Shown here piece by piece: positions 1 to 7,984 of a stretch of 64,000 nt of DNA. The position numbers and the translations under genes were made by a program. This DNA comes from Kitasatospora sp. MAP12-44. Lineage in GTDB: Bacteria; Actinomycetota; Actinomycetes; Streptomycetales; Streptomycetaceae. The notes beneath the pieces are model-generated. The model saw only the letters and a program-made list of their open reading frames with translations, was not told the origin of the DNA and made no database searches. The DNA is taken from contig NZ_JARZAE010000004.1 of NCBI RefSeq assembly GCF_029892095.1, forward strand, positions 6,076,001-6,140,000, written 5' to 3'. Within the stretch, counting starts at the first letter, position 1. The number at the start of each line of letters is the position of its first letter.

Positions 1-77
1 TTCGCCAGGCCGGACATGCCGGCCCCGCCGATGCCGATGAAGTGCGGGGCGTGCAGGTCGTGGGCGGCGTCGTTCAA
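1..77 (-). CDS. murC: UDP-N-acetylmuramate-L-alanine ligase, N-terminal fragment
   Basis: Only the first 25 residues lie in the window; the gene runs off the left edge. The fragment ends in the glycine-rich nucleotide-binding stretch HFIGIGGAGMSGLA, which is the hallmark N-terminus of MurC. MurC adds L-alanine to UDP-MurNAc in the cytoplasm, the first step of the peptidoglycan stem peptide. I chose a TTG start because GGAGAG lies five bases upstream and no ATG or GTG is nearer. Identification rests on this single motif, but the motif is very characteristic. Confidence 0.8.
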   Translation of the reverse strand, partial: MNDAAHDLHAPHFIGIGGAGMSGLA

Positions 78-191
78 GGGAGCTCTCCGTAAAGAAAGAG
101 GGAATCGTCCTCGCGGGCGGTGCTGGCCGGTGATGGCCGGTCCGGCCGCAAGGACGATTCTGCACCACTCGGCGGGGGGAACGCTGCGCGC

Positions 192-650
192 TCAGGCCTC
201 GCTGGCGAAGAGCTTCAGTACCGGGACCCCGACCTTGTGTCGGGCCTTGGAGGCCCAGTCGCGGTGGAAGAGCTCCTCGACGAAGTGCGGCGCGGTGAGG
301 ACCAGCACCTCGTCGGCACCGGTCTCCTCGACCACCGCCCGCAGGGTGTCGAGCGGGTCCCGCTGGACGACCTGGCCGACCGCCTCGGCACCGCTCTCGC
401 GCAGGTGGCGCAGGCTGTGCTGGAGTGACTCCTCGGCGACGGCGGGGCCGTTGGCCTCGTCGTGCTCGTGCACCGCCTTGTCGAGGTGCCCGAGGGCCAC
501 GTCGTCCAGGGCGCGCAGCAACTCGTCCTGCTTGCCGCGGGGTTGCATCAGCACGACGAAGGAGACCTTCTCCTCGCCGTGCAGGGTGGTGACCAGCTCC
601 ACGTCGGCCTCGGAGAGTGCCTTTTCGATCATCAGTACGGTCTTGAACAC
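192..650 (-). CDS. Small conserved actinobacterial protein, universal-stress-like
   Basis: This 152-residue protein starts at a GTG with a GGAAGGGA ribosome-binding site six bases upstream; a longer frame to 896 lacks any such site. The first half has a strand-like start (VFKTVLMIEKAL), an acidic helical middle, and a C-terminal half with ADEVLVLTAPHFVEE and VGVPVLKLF, which looks like the closing half of a Usp/Rossmann-like alpha-beta domain. Streptomyces orthologues are often mislabelled indole-3-glycerol phosphate synthase, but no TIM-barrel features are present. It is co-directional with murC and the reductase downstream in the map. The function is unknown. Confidence 0.75.
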   Translation of the reverse strand: MFKTVLMIEKALSEADVELVTTLHGEEKVSFVVLMQPRGKQDELLRALDDVALGHLDKAVHEHDEANGPAVAEESLQHSLRHLRESGAEAVGQVVQRDPLDTLRAVVEETGADEVLVLTAPHFVEELFHRDWASKARHKVGVPVLKLFASEA

Positions 651-801
651 AAGAGTCCCTTCCGTGTTGCAGGCCCCCGGGGTCCGGTGTCCCCTCCCAT
701 AGTGCCCGGAGGAAGCTTTCCTCACGCGGCGCACACGGCACACGGGCCACGTGGGAGTGATCACGGGAACGGTCCGCTGACGCCGGGGGCGCCTTCGCGG
801 C

Positions 802-1566
802 CTACTCGGGGGTACGGCAGTAGCGGGCGAAGAGGAAACCTTTCTGCTCAAGCAATGAGACCAGCCCCATCCGCTGCGCGTCTGCCATTCGGACACCCTG
901 CAGGATGCGCGGCGCGTCGCCGCCGGTCAGCAGCGGGGCCAGCGACAGGCAGAGCTCGTCCAGCAGGCCGTCCGCGGTCAGCTGCCCGAGCAGCCGCGGG
1001 CCGCCCTCGGTGAGCTGCCTGGTCCAGCCGCGCGCGGTGAGCGCGGCCAGCGCCTGCGGCAGGTCGACCGAGCCGCGGCCGGCCACGATCAGGTCGGCGC
1101 GCTCGGCGACCGCGCGGCGGGCGTCGGCGGGGGAGTCCTCGGTGGTGATCACCACGGTGCGCACCAGCGGCTCGGTGAAGAGCGGGGCGGTCAGGTCGAG
1201 ATCCAGGCTGCGGGTGACCACGGCGATGGCCGGTGCGGGTGCCTGGCCGGCCGCGCTGCGGGCGGCGGCGAAGTCGGCCCGGGCCCGGGCCGGGCGGTAG
1301 CCCTCGGCGCGTACGGTCTCGGCGCCGACCAGCACCACGTCGCTGAGCGCCCGCAGGACGCCGAAGATCCGCTTGTCCGCCGCACTCGACAGGCCTTCGG
1401 AGAGCCCGTCCAGACGGGCCGCGCCGTCCAGCCCGGAGACCATGTTGGCGCGCAGCCACGGGCGGCCCAGGTTCACTTGCTCGGGGTAGCCGTAGAGCTC
1501 GGCCAGCGCCTCCAGCGAGGACGGGTCGGCGGCGTCGGAGTGTGACGTAGGGATCAGGCGGCGCAT
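802..1566 (-). CDS. Pyrimidine reductase family protein (RibD C-terminal domain)
   Basis: The 254-residue product is a stand-alone RibD_C domain, the fold that reduces 5-amino-6-ribosylaminouracil phosphate in riboflavin synthesis and is related to dihydrofolate reductase. Visible landmarks are RPWLRANMVSGLDGAA near residue 45, the segment SDVVLVGAETVRAEGY, and the late glycine motif TEGGPRLLGQL. The deaminase half of RibD is absent. No other rib genes are nearby, so an NADPH-dependent reductase of uncertain substrate is the safe call. The ATG start lies 37 bp from the divergent zapE start, so the two genes share a short promoter region. Confidence 0.8.
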   Translation of the reverse strand: MRRLIPTSHSDAADPSSLEALAELYGYPEQVNLGRPWLRANMVSGLDGAARLDGLSEGLSSAADKRIFGVLRALSDVVLVGAETVRAEGYRPARARADFAAARSAAGQAPAPAIAVVTRSLDLDLTAPLFTEPLVRTVVITTEDSPADARRAVAERADLIVAGRGSVDLPQALAALTARGWTRQLTEGGPRLLGQLTADGLLDELCLSLAPLLTGGDAPRILQGVRMADAQRMGLVSLLEQKGFLFARYCRTPE

Positions 1567-1603
1567 GCCAATGAGTCTTCCACGGCGCGTAGGCTTTATT
1601 ACC

Positions 1604-2680
1604 GTGCCCGCAGCCTCCCACATCGATGCCATAGCCCCCGCAGCGCCCACCCGCACCGGGGAGCCGGTCGCGCTGAGCGAGCGCCGACCGGTGGTGCCGG
1701 TCGAGCGCCTGGTGGCCGAGATGGTCCCGCCGCCGCGCTTCGCGGGTGTCAGCTTCGGCTCCTACCTGCCGGACAGCACGCAGCCGAGCCAGTACGAGGC
1801 GGTCCGGGTGCTGGAGGAGTTCGCGGCGGGCCTGAACGCCCCGGCCGGCGCCAAGCGCGGCTGGTTCCGCCGCGGGGCGCCCGCGCCCGCCGGCCCGGCC
1901 GGCGTCTACCTGGACGGCGGCTACGGCGTCGGCAAGACCCACCTGCTGGCCTCGCTCTGGCATGCCGCCCCCGGCCCCAAGGCCTTCGGCACCTTCGTCG
2001 AGCTGACCAACCTGGTAGGCGCGCTCGGCTTCCAGCAGGCCGTGCAGACCCTCTCCGGCCACCGGCTGCTCTGCATCGACGAGTTCGAGCTGGACGACCC
2101 GGGCGACACCGTGCTGGTCTCCACCTTGCTCGGCCGCCTGGTGGACGCCGGGGTCAAGCTGGCCGCGACCTCCAACACCCTGCCGGAGAAGCTGGGCGAG
2201 GGCCGGTTCGCCGCCACCGACTTCCTGCGCGAGATCCAGGGCCTCTCGGCGCACTTCCACCCGCTGCGGATCGACGGCCAGGACTACCGCCACCGCGGCC
2301 TGCCGGATGCCCCGCCGCCCTACAGCGACCAGGCCGTCGAGACGGCCGCGGCGCGCACCCCCGGTGCCTCGTTCGACGACTTCGGCGACCTGCTGGCGCA
2401 CCTCCCGGTGGTTCACCCAAGCCGCTACGGCGCGCTGCTCGACGACGTGCACGCGGTCTTCCTGCGCGGCGTCCAGCCGGTCACCGACCAGTCGACGGCG
2501 CTGCGCCTGGTCGTGCTGGCGGACCGGATGTACGACCGCGAGCTGCCGATCACCGCCTCCGGGATCCCCTTCGACCAGGTCTTCTCCGAGGAGATGCTGC
2601 GCGGCGGCTACCGCAAGAAGTACCTGCGGGCGATCTCCCGGCTGGTCGCGCTGGCCCGGGACTCCGCGAAGACCGGTTGA
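1604..2680 (+). CDS. zapE: Cell division protein ZapE / AFG1-like AAA ATPase
   Basis: The 358-residue protein is an AFG1/ZapE-type P-loop ATPase. Walker A is GGYGVGKTHL near residue 104, Walker B is LLCIDEFEL near residue 155, and the downstream sensor-like SNTLP and the C-terminal GGYRKKY are also present. In proteobacteria ZapE acts on FtsZ rings; in actinobacteria the role is not well established. I used the GTG at 1604 because homologues begin close to ASHIDAIAP; the site has no clear ribosome-binding sequence. It is followed 29 bp later by uvrB on the same strand. Confidence 0.85.
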   Translation: MPAASHIDAIAPAAPTRTGEPVALSERRPVVPVERLVAEMVPPPRFAGVSFGSYLPDSTQPSQYEAVRVLEEFAAGLNAPAGAKRGWFRRGAPAPAGPAGVYLDGGYGVGKTHLLASLWHAAPGPKAFGTFVELTNLVGALGFQQAVQTLSGHRLLCIDEFELDDPGDTVLVSTLLGRLVDAGVKLAATSNTLPEKLGEGRFAATDFLREIQGLSAHFHPLRIDGQDYRHRGLPDAPPPYSDQAVETAAARTPGASFDDFGDLLAHLPVVHPSRYGALLDDVHAVFLRGVQPVTDQSTALRLVVLADRMYDRELPITASGIPFDQVFSEEMLRGGYRKKYLRAISRLVALARDSAKTG

Positions 2681-2697
2681 TTGTCAGTGCCGGGTCG

Positions 2698-2710
2698 TAC
2701 GGTTGATCCG
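2698..2710 (+). promoter_or_regulatory. Candidate leaderless promoter of uvrB
   Basis: A TACGGT hexamer (2698-2703) fits the actinobacterial -10 pattern TANNNT and is spaced six bases from the G of the uvrB GTG codon at 2710. No Shine-Dalgarno sequence lies in front of that codon. This geometry is what a leaderless transcript would show. No convincing -35 element is visible. Inference only. Confidence 0.4.
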
Positions 2711-4800
2711 TGCGACCCATCACGAGCATTGAGCGGACCGTGGCGCCCTTCGAGGTCGTCAGCCCCTACCAGCCCAACGGCGACCAGCCCGCGGCCATCG
2801 CCGAGCTGGAGCGCCGGATCCGCGCGGGCGAGCAGGACGTCGTCCTGCTCGGCGCCACCGGCACCGGCAAGTCGGCGACCACCGCCTGGATGATCGAGAA
2901 GCTCCAGCGGCCCACCCTGGTGATGGCGCCGAACAAGACGCTGGCCGCCCAGCTGGCCAACGAGTTCCGCGAGCTGCTCCCCAACAACGCCGTCGAGTAC
3001 TTCGTCTCGTACTACGACTACTACCAGCCCGAGGCCTACGTCCCGCAGACGGACACCTACATCGAGAAGGACTCCTCGATCAACGAGGAGGTCGAGCGGC
3101 TGCGCCACTCCGCCACCAACTCGCTGCTCACCCGCCGCGACGTGATCGTGGTCGCCTCGGTCTCCTGCATCTACGGCCTCGGCACCCCGCAGGAGTACGT
3201 GGACCGGATGGTCCCGCTCAAGGTCGGCGAGGAGATCGACCGGGACGCGCTGCTGCGCCGCTTCGTCGACATCCAGTACACCCGCAACGACGTCGCCTTC
3301 ACCCGCGGCACCTTCCGGGTCCGCGGCGACACCGTCGAGATCTTCCCGGTCTACGAGGAACTCGCGGTCCGGATCGAGATGTTCGGCGACGAGATCGAGG
3401 CGCTCTACACCCTGCACCCGCTCACCGGCGAGATCATCAGCCAGGACGACTCGATCTACGTCTTCCCCGCCTCGCACTACATCGCCGGCCCCGAGCGGAT
3501 GGAGCGGGCGATCACCGACATCGAGGCGGAGCTGACCGAGACGCTGGCCCGGATGGAGAAGCAGGGCAAGCTGCTGGAGGCCCAGCGGCTGCGGATGCGC
3601 ACCACCTACGACATCGAGATGCTGCGCCAGATCGGCACCTGCTCCGGCATCGAGAACTACTCGATGCACTTCGACGGCCGCGCGCCCGGCACCGCCCCCA
3701 ACACGCTGATCGACTACTTCCCGGAGGACTTCCTCCTGGTCATCGACGAGTCGCATGTGACGGTCCCGCAGATCGGCGCGATGTACGAGGGTGACGCCTC
3801 GCGCAAGCGCACCCTGGTCGAGCACGGCTTCCGGCTGCCCTCGGCGATGGACAACCGCCCGCTGAAGTGGGAGGAGTTCCTGGAGCGGATCGGCCAGACC
3901 GTCTACCTCTCCGCGACCCCCGGCAAGTACGAACTCTCGCGCGGCGATGGCGCGGTGGAGCAGATTATCCGACCGACCGGCCTGATCGACCCCGAGGTGA
4001 TCGTCAAGCCGACCGAGGGCCAGATCGACGACCTGGTGCACGAGGTGCGCACCCGGATCGAGAAGGACGAGCGCGTCCTGGTCACCACGCTCACCAAGAA
4101 GATGGCCGAGGACCTGACCGACTACATGCTCGGCCTGGACATCCGGGTCCGCTACCTGCACAGCGACGTCGACACGCTGCGCCGGGTGGAGCTGCTGCGC
4201 GAGCTGCGGGCCGGCAAGTACGACGTGCTGGTCGGCATCAACCTGCTCCGCGAGGGCCTCGACCTGCCCGAGGTCTCGCTGGTGGCCATCCTGGACGCGG
4301 ACAAGGAGGGCTTCCTGCGCTCGGGCACCTCGCTGATCCAGACCATCGGCCGTGCCGCCCGTAACGTCTCCGGCCAGGTCCACATGTACGCGGACCGGAT
4401 CACCCCGGCGATGGAGAAGGCGATCGAGGAGACCAACCGCCGCCGCGAGGTCCAGCGCGCCTACAACACCAAGCACGGCATCGACCCGCAGCCGCTGCGC
4501 AAGAAGATCGGCGACATCCTGGACACCCTCTCCCGGGAGGAGATCGACACCGAGGAGCTGCTCTCCACGGGCTACCGGGACAGCGGCAAGGGCCGCGCCC
4601 CGGTGCCCGCGCTGGGTGCCTCCCGCAAGCCGGCCAAGAGCCTGCCGGCCGCCGAACTCGCCGATCTCATCCAGCAGATGACCGAGCGGATGCACTCCGC
4701 CGCCACCTCGCTGCAGTTCGAGGTGGCCGCCAGGTTGCGTGACGAGGTCAGTGAGCTGAAGAAGGAGCTGCGGCAGATGCGCGAGGCCGGAATCGCCTAG
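2710..4800 (+). CDS. uvrB: UvrABC excinuclease subunit B
   Basis: The 696-residue product is full length for UvrB, the damage-verification helicase of nucleotide excision repair. Walker A GATGTGKS is near residue 50. The aromatic beta-hairpin that clamps DNA is seen as SYYDYYQPEAYVP near residue 100. The DEAH-like box is VIDESH near residue 344, followed by the helicase motifs RVLVTTLTKKMAEDLT and QTIGRAARN. The C-terminal UVR domain that contacts UvrC covers roughly residues 650-690. uvrA and uvrC are in the same window, so the whole repair system is encoded within 12 kb. It starts at GTG without a ribosome-binding site. Confidence 0.97.
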   Translation: MRPITSIERTVAPFEVVSPYQPNGDQPAAIAELERRIRAGEQDVVLLGATGTGKSATTAWMIEKLQRPTLVMAPNKTLAAQLANEFRELLPNNAVEYFVSYYDYYQPEAYVPQTDTYIEKDSSINEEVERLRHSATNSLLTRRDVIVVASVSCIYGLGTPQEYVDRMVPLKVGEEIDRDALLRRFVDIQYTRNDVAFTRGTFRVRGDTVEIFPVYEELAVRIEMFGDEIEALYTLHPLTGEIISQDDSIYVFPASHYIAGPERMERAITDIEAELTETLARMEKQGKLLEAQRLRMRTTYDIEMLRQIGTCSGIENYSMHFDGRAPGTAPNTLIDYFPEDFLLVIDESHVTVPQIGAMYEGDASRKRTLVEHGFRLPSAMDNRPLKWEEFLERIGQTVYLSATPGKYELSRGDGAVEQIIRPTGLIDPEVIVKPTEGQIDDLVHEVRTRIEKDERVLVTTLTKKMAEDLTDYMLGLDIRVRYLHSDVDTLRRVELLRELRAGKYDVLVGINLLREGLDLPEVSLVAILDADKEGFLRSGTSLIQTIGRAARNVSGQVHMYADRITPAMEKAIEETNRRREVQRAYNTKHGIDPQPLRKKIGDILDTLSREEIDTEELLSTGYRDSGKGRAPVPALGASRKPAKSLPAAELADLIQQMTERMHSAATSLQFEVAARLRDEVSELKKELRQMREAGIA

Positions 4801-5010
4801 GCCCGGGCTCGAGCAGCGCTCCTGCCCGCGCTGGATCGCCTGGCCCGGGGGTCCTGGCAGGCCCTAGGGTTGCCCTGCGGGTACGAGACAGGCGTCGAGG
4901 TATACCAGCACCAAGAGGGGGCCTCAGCCGGGGGACGGCACCGGGGTGATCCGAATCGTGGCCGGTGCGCGCTGATCCGCGTGCACCGGGACAAGAGAGA
5001 GGACAGCACC

Positions 5011-5592
5011 GTGTCGGTGAATCTGGCCAAGGGACAGCACGTCAGCCTGCGCAAGGACTCCGGGGAGTCGCTGAGCCTGGTCCGGATGGGCCTGGGCTGG
5101 CGGGCGGCCCCCAAGCGCGGCCTGTTCGGCAGCCGCACCCGGCAGATCGACCTGGACGCGTCCGCGCTGCTCTACGCCGACCGCACCCCGGCCGACGTGG
5201 TCTTCTTCCAGCAGCTGGTGAGCAAGGACGGCTCGATCCGGCACACCGGGGACAACCTGGTCGGCGGCGCCGGTGCCGGATCGGACGACGAGTCGATCGT
5301 GGTGGACCTCTCCCGGATCCCGGCACAGATCACCCAGGTGGTCTTCACCGTCAGCTCCTACACCGGGCAGACCTTCGCCGAGGTGGAGAACGCGCACTGC
5401 CGCCTGGTGGACGAGCTGACCGACCAGGAGCTGGCCCGCTACGAGCTGGCCGGCGGCGGCGCGCACACCGGCCAGATCATGGCCAAGGTCTTCCGCGACG
5501 AGGCCGGCGGCTGGGGCATGCGGGCGATCGGCGCGCCGGCCCGGGCCCGGACCTTCCAGGATCTGCTGCCCGCGATCGAGCCCTTCCTCTAG
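5011..5592 (+). CDS. TerD family stress protein
   Basis: The 193-residue protein belongs to the TerD/CABP family, calcium-binding cytoplasmic proteins linked to tellurite resistance and general stress. It begins VSVNLAKGQHVSL, has the family pattern RQIDLDASALLY, then FFQQLVSKDGSIRHTGDNL, and the acidic segment GSDDESIVVDLSRIP that carries the calcium ligands. The GTG start has a good GAGAGAGGA site seven bases upstream. A TerC-family gene follows, a pairing seen commonly in Streptomyces, although a riboswitch lies between them, which implies separate control. Confidence 0.9.
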   Translation: MSVNLAKGQHVSLRKDSGESLSLVRMGLGWRAAPKRGLFGSRTRQIDLDASALLYADRTPADVVFFQQLVSKDGSIRHTGDNLVGGAGAGSDDESIVVDLSRIPAQITQVVFTVSSYTGQTFAEVENAHCRLVDELTDQELARYELAGGGAHTGQIMAKVFRDEAGGWGMRAIGAPARARTFQDLLPAIEPFL

Positions 5593-5639
5593 ATCACTTC
5601 TTTACCTTCTCTTGGTGTTACCTGGTACTCTTCATGAAT

Positions 5640-5746
5640 CGGAGGGGAGTATTCCCTTTACGGTGATCCCGTCATCACGGTGACCGATCGTTCGGTCCAC
5701 CCGGGTTCACCGGTCCTCGTGCAGGCCAGGGCGGAAGAGACCTCCG
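5640..5746 (+). ncRNA. Candidate yybP-ykoY (manganese) riboswitch aptamer
   Basis: The TerC leader contains the conserved 5' block GGAGGGGAGTATTCC (5641-5655), a central segment with GTCATCA, and the 3' block GGAAGAGACCTCCG (5733-5746). CGGAGG (5640-5645) pairs perfectly with CCTCCG (5741-5746), giving the closing helix P1. The GGGGAGUA and AGACC blocks, and the location before a TerC/Alx-type gene, match the yybP-ykoY family, which senses Mn2+. The consensus was judged by eye, without a covariance model. Confidence 0.75.
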
Positions 5747-5780
5747 GCAGACGACGTATGTCCCGCCGACCTGCCGGAGG
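5741..5780 (+). promoter_or_regulatory. Ribosome-binding-site sequestering hairpin in the TerC leader
   Basis: CCTCCGGCAG (5741-5750) is perfectly complementary to CTGCCGGAGG (5771-5780), and the latter contains the TerC Shine-Dalgarno sequence. The first six bases of the left arm are also the 3' strand of the riboswitch closing helix. The two pairings exclude each other, so ligand binding should free the ribosome-binding site. This is the expression platform of a translational on-switch, inferred from pairing alone. Confidence 0.7.
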
Positions 5781-5788
5781 AGCAGCAA

Positions 5789-6778
5789 GTGGACGTTTCC
5801 CTCGCCCTTTGGATCACCACCGCCGGAGTGCTGACCGCACTCATCGCCGCCGACTTCTTCATCGGAGGCCGCAAGCCGCACGAGGTCTCGATCAAGGAGG
5901 CCGGCACCTGGACCGTGGTCTGGGTAGTGCTGGCGCTGATATTCGGCGGCTTCCTGTGGTGGAGTCACGGCGCGCAGCCGGCCGGTGAGTTCATCGCCGG
6001 CTACATCACCGAGAAGTCGCTGAGTGTCGACAACCTCTTCGTCTTCATCCTGATCATGGGCAAGTTCGCGGTGCCGCGGATCTACCAGCAGCGGGTGCTG
6101 ATGGTCGGTGTGATCATCGCCCTGGTGCTGCGCGCGGTCTTCATCGCCGGCGGCGCGGCCCTGGTCACCACCTTCTCCTGGGTCTTCTACCTCTTCGGCG
6201 CGTTCCTGGTGTGGACCGCCTGGAAGCTGATCAAGGAGGCCCGCGCCGAGCACGACGACGAGCAGGAGTACGAGGAGAACCGGCTGCTCAGGGCCATCGA
6301 GCGGCGGGTGCCGTCGACCGGCGTCTACCACGGCACCAAGCTGTTCGTCCGTACGGGTGGTCGGCGTCTGATGACGCCGATGCTGGTCGTGATGCTGGCC
6401 ATCGGCACCACCGACGTGCTCTTCGCGCTGGACTCGATCCCGGCGATCTTCGGGCTCACCCAGGAGCCGTACATCGTCTTCACCGCCAACGCCTTCGCCC
6501 TGATGGGGCTGCGCCAGCTGTACTTCCTGATCGGCGGGCTGCTGAAGAAGCTGGTGCACCTCTCCTACGGGCTCTCGGTGATCCTGGGCTTCATCGGCGT
6601 CAAGCTGGTGCTGCACGCGCTGCACGAGAGCGGGGCGCACGTCCCGGAGATCGGCATCCCGTTCTCGCTGGGCTTCATCGTGCTGGTGCTCGCGGTCACC
6701 ACGGCCAGCAGCCTGGTCGCCACCCGCAACAACAATCCCGATTACGGCCGATTTGGCGACCCCGGAGGCTGTTCCTGA
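5789..6778 (+). CDS. TerC/Alx family membrane protein, probable manganese exporter
   Basis: The 329-residue protein is an integral membrane protein of the TerC family with about nine hydrophobic segments. The first is LALWITTAGVLTALIAADFFIGG. The family motifs SLSVDNLFVFILIMGKF and IGTTDVLFALDSIPAIFG carry the conserved acidic residues within the membrane. Alx/TerC proteins export manganese, which fits the Mn riboswitch in its leader. The GTG start has GGAGGAG eight bases upstream, part of the sequestering hairpin. A cold-shock gene follows after 212 bp, probably as a separate unit. Confidence 0.9.
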   Translation: MDVSLALWITTAGVLTALIAADFFIGGRKPHEVSIKEAGTWTVVWVVLALIFGGFLWWSHGAQPAGEFIAGYITEKSLSVDNLFVFILIMGKFAVPRIYQQRVLMVGVIIALVLRAVFIAGGAALVTTFSWVFYLFGAFLVWTAWKLIKEARAEHDDEQEYEENRLLRAIERRVPSTGVYHGTKLFVRTGGRRLMTPMLVVMLAIGTTDVLFALDSIPAIFGLTQEPYIVFTANAFALMGLRQLYFLIGGLLKKLVHLSYGLSVILGFIGVKLVLHALHESGAHVPEIGIPFSLGFIVLVLAVTTASSLVATRNNNPDYGRFGDPGGCS

Positions 6779-6990
6779 TGCAACGCTGACGACCGGACTG
6801 CGCTATTGCCTAGCCGGGGGGCCGCACAAGGAGTAGCGTAGTGATCAAGCAGTCGTGGTTCCGAAGTCTGTTCGTCCGCGGTGACATTGCCGCGGGCGTT
6901 CTTGCTGTCTAGCGCCTCTCCGGACCAGGCGATCACCTCCGGGTTTCGCACCGTGCGACACCCGAGCACTTCCCTGAGAAGGAGAAAAAT

Positions 6991-7194
6991 ATGGCTACCG
7001 GTACCGTGAAGTGGTTCAACGCCGAGAAGGGCTTCGGCTTCATCGAGCAGGATGGTGGCGGCGCTGACGTCTTCGCCCACTACTCGAACATCGCCGCCCA
7101 GGGCTTCCGCGAGCTCATCGAGGGCCAGAAGGTCCAGTTCGACGTCACGCAGGGCCAGAAGGGCCCGCAGGCGGAGAACATCACCGTCATCTGA
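6991..7194 (+). CDS. Cold-shock protein, CspA family
   Basis: The 67-residue product is a single cold-shock domain. It carries the nucleic-acid-binding motifs KGFGFI (RNP1) and VFAHY (RNP2) and the typical start MATGTVKWFNAEKG. Such proteins bind single-stranded RNA or DNA and act as RNA chaperones. The ATG has a strong GAAGGAG site seven to nine bases upstream and a long upstream spacer of 212 bp, in which a structured leader is possible although I could not define one. A strong hairpin terminator follows. Confidence 0.96.
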   Translation: MATGTVKWFNAEKGFGFIEQDGGGADVFAHYSNIAAQGFRELIEGQKVQFDVTQGQKGPQAENITVI

Positions 7195-7222
7195 CCTTCG
7201 GGTCGGTATGAACCAGGTGTGA

Positions 7223-7261
7223 ACCAGGGCCCGGCTCCCCGTACGGGGGCCGGGCCCTGGT
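7223..7261. terminator. Bidirectional hairpin terminator between csp and the metallo-hydrolase gene
   Basis: ACCAGGGCCCGGC (7223-7235) and GCCGGGCCCTGGT (7249-7261) are perfect inverted repeats around a GC-rich loop that pairs further (CCCCGTACGGGG). It lies between two convergent genes. There is no uridine run, as is usual in Streptomyces. Confidence 0.75.
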
Positions 7262-7281
7262 GTGTTCGCAGCGCCGGCCCG

Positions 7282-7935
7282 CTACCAGCCGCGCGCCAGC
7301 CACGCGCCCAACTGCGGGCGCTCGGCGCCCAGCGTGGTGTCGTTCCCGTGGCCGGGGTAGATCCAGGACTCGTCCGGCAGCACGTCGAAGAGCTTCGCCT
7401 TGACGTCCCGGTACAGCGTGCGGAAATCCTCCGCGACCCCGAAGGTGGCGCCGATGCCGCCGGGGAAGAGGCAGTCCCCGGCGAAGACGTGCGGGTGGCC
7501 CTCGGGGTCGTCGTAGATCAGCACGATCGCGCCCGGGGTGTGGCCGACCAGGTGGCGGACGGTCAGCTCGACGGCGCCGACCCGCAGGATGTCGCCGTCG
7601 GCGAGCAGCAGGTCGGTGGGGACGTCGATGGCCGGTGCGTCGATCACCCCGGCCGCGGTCCGGGCCCCGGTGGCGGCCACCACCGCGGCCAGCGCGGTCC
7701 AGTGGTCGTGGTGGCGGTGCGTGGTGACCACGGTGGCGAGCTGGTCGCCGACCGTCTCCAGCAGGGCCGGGGCGTCGGCGGCGGCGTCGATCAGCAGCTG
7801 CTCGTCGGTGGCCCGGCAGCGCAGCAGATAGGCGTTGTTGTCGGACGGGCCGACCGCGACCTTGGTGACGATCAGGTGCGCGAGTTCGCGGACGTCCGGC
7901 GGCCCGCCGACCTTGACCGCTCCGTGGTAACTCAA
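7282..7935 (-). CDS. Metallo-beta-lactamase-fold hydrolase, glyoxalase II-like
   Basis: The 217-residue protein has the complete metallo-beta-lactamase ligand set: THRHHDHW (HxHxDH) near residue 73, GHTPG near residue 120, the aspartate in FAGDCLFPGG, and the late histidine in YPGHG. The fold hydrolyses thioesters, lactones or phosphodiesters using two metal ions; the spacing resembles glyoxalase II and related persulfide enzymes. It starts at TTG, chosen because AAGGAG lies eight bases upstream and the resulting N-terminus (LSYHGAVKVGG) agrees with relatives. It is followed on the same strand order by a mycothiol-dependent isomerase-like gene, so a thiol-linked detoxification role is plausible. 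Confidence 0.88.
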   Translation of the reverse strand: MSYHGAVKVGGPPDVRELAHLIVTKVAVGPSDNNAYLLRCRATDEQLLIDAAADAPALLETVGDQLATVVTTHRHHDHWTALAAVVAATGARTAAGVIDAPAIDVPTDLLLADGDILRVGAVELTVRHLVGHTPGAIVLIYDDPEGHPHVFAGDCLFPGGIGATFGVAEDFRTLYRDVKAKLFDVLPDESWIYPGHGNDTTLGAERPQLGAWLARGW

Positions 7936-7984
7936 GTGCTCACTCCTTGCTGTGCCGTGTTGCCCCCACCCCATGGTGGCTCGC

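Noticed and set aside
848..2452. Long minus-strand open frame across the reductase and zapE genes
   Set aside because: It has low-complexity composition and no family motifs, and it lies opposite well-supported genes; it is a third-position GC artefact.
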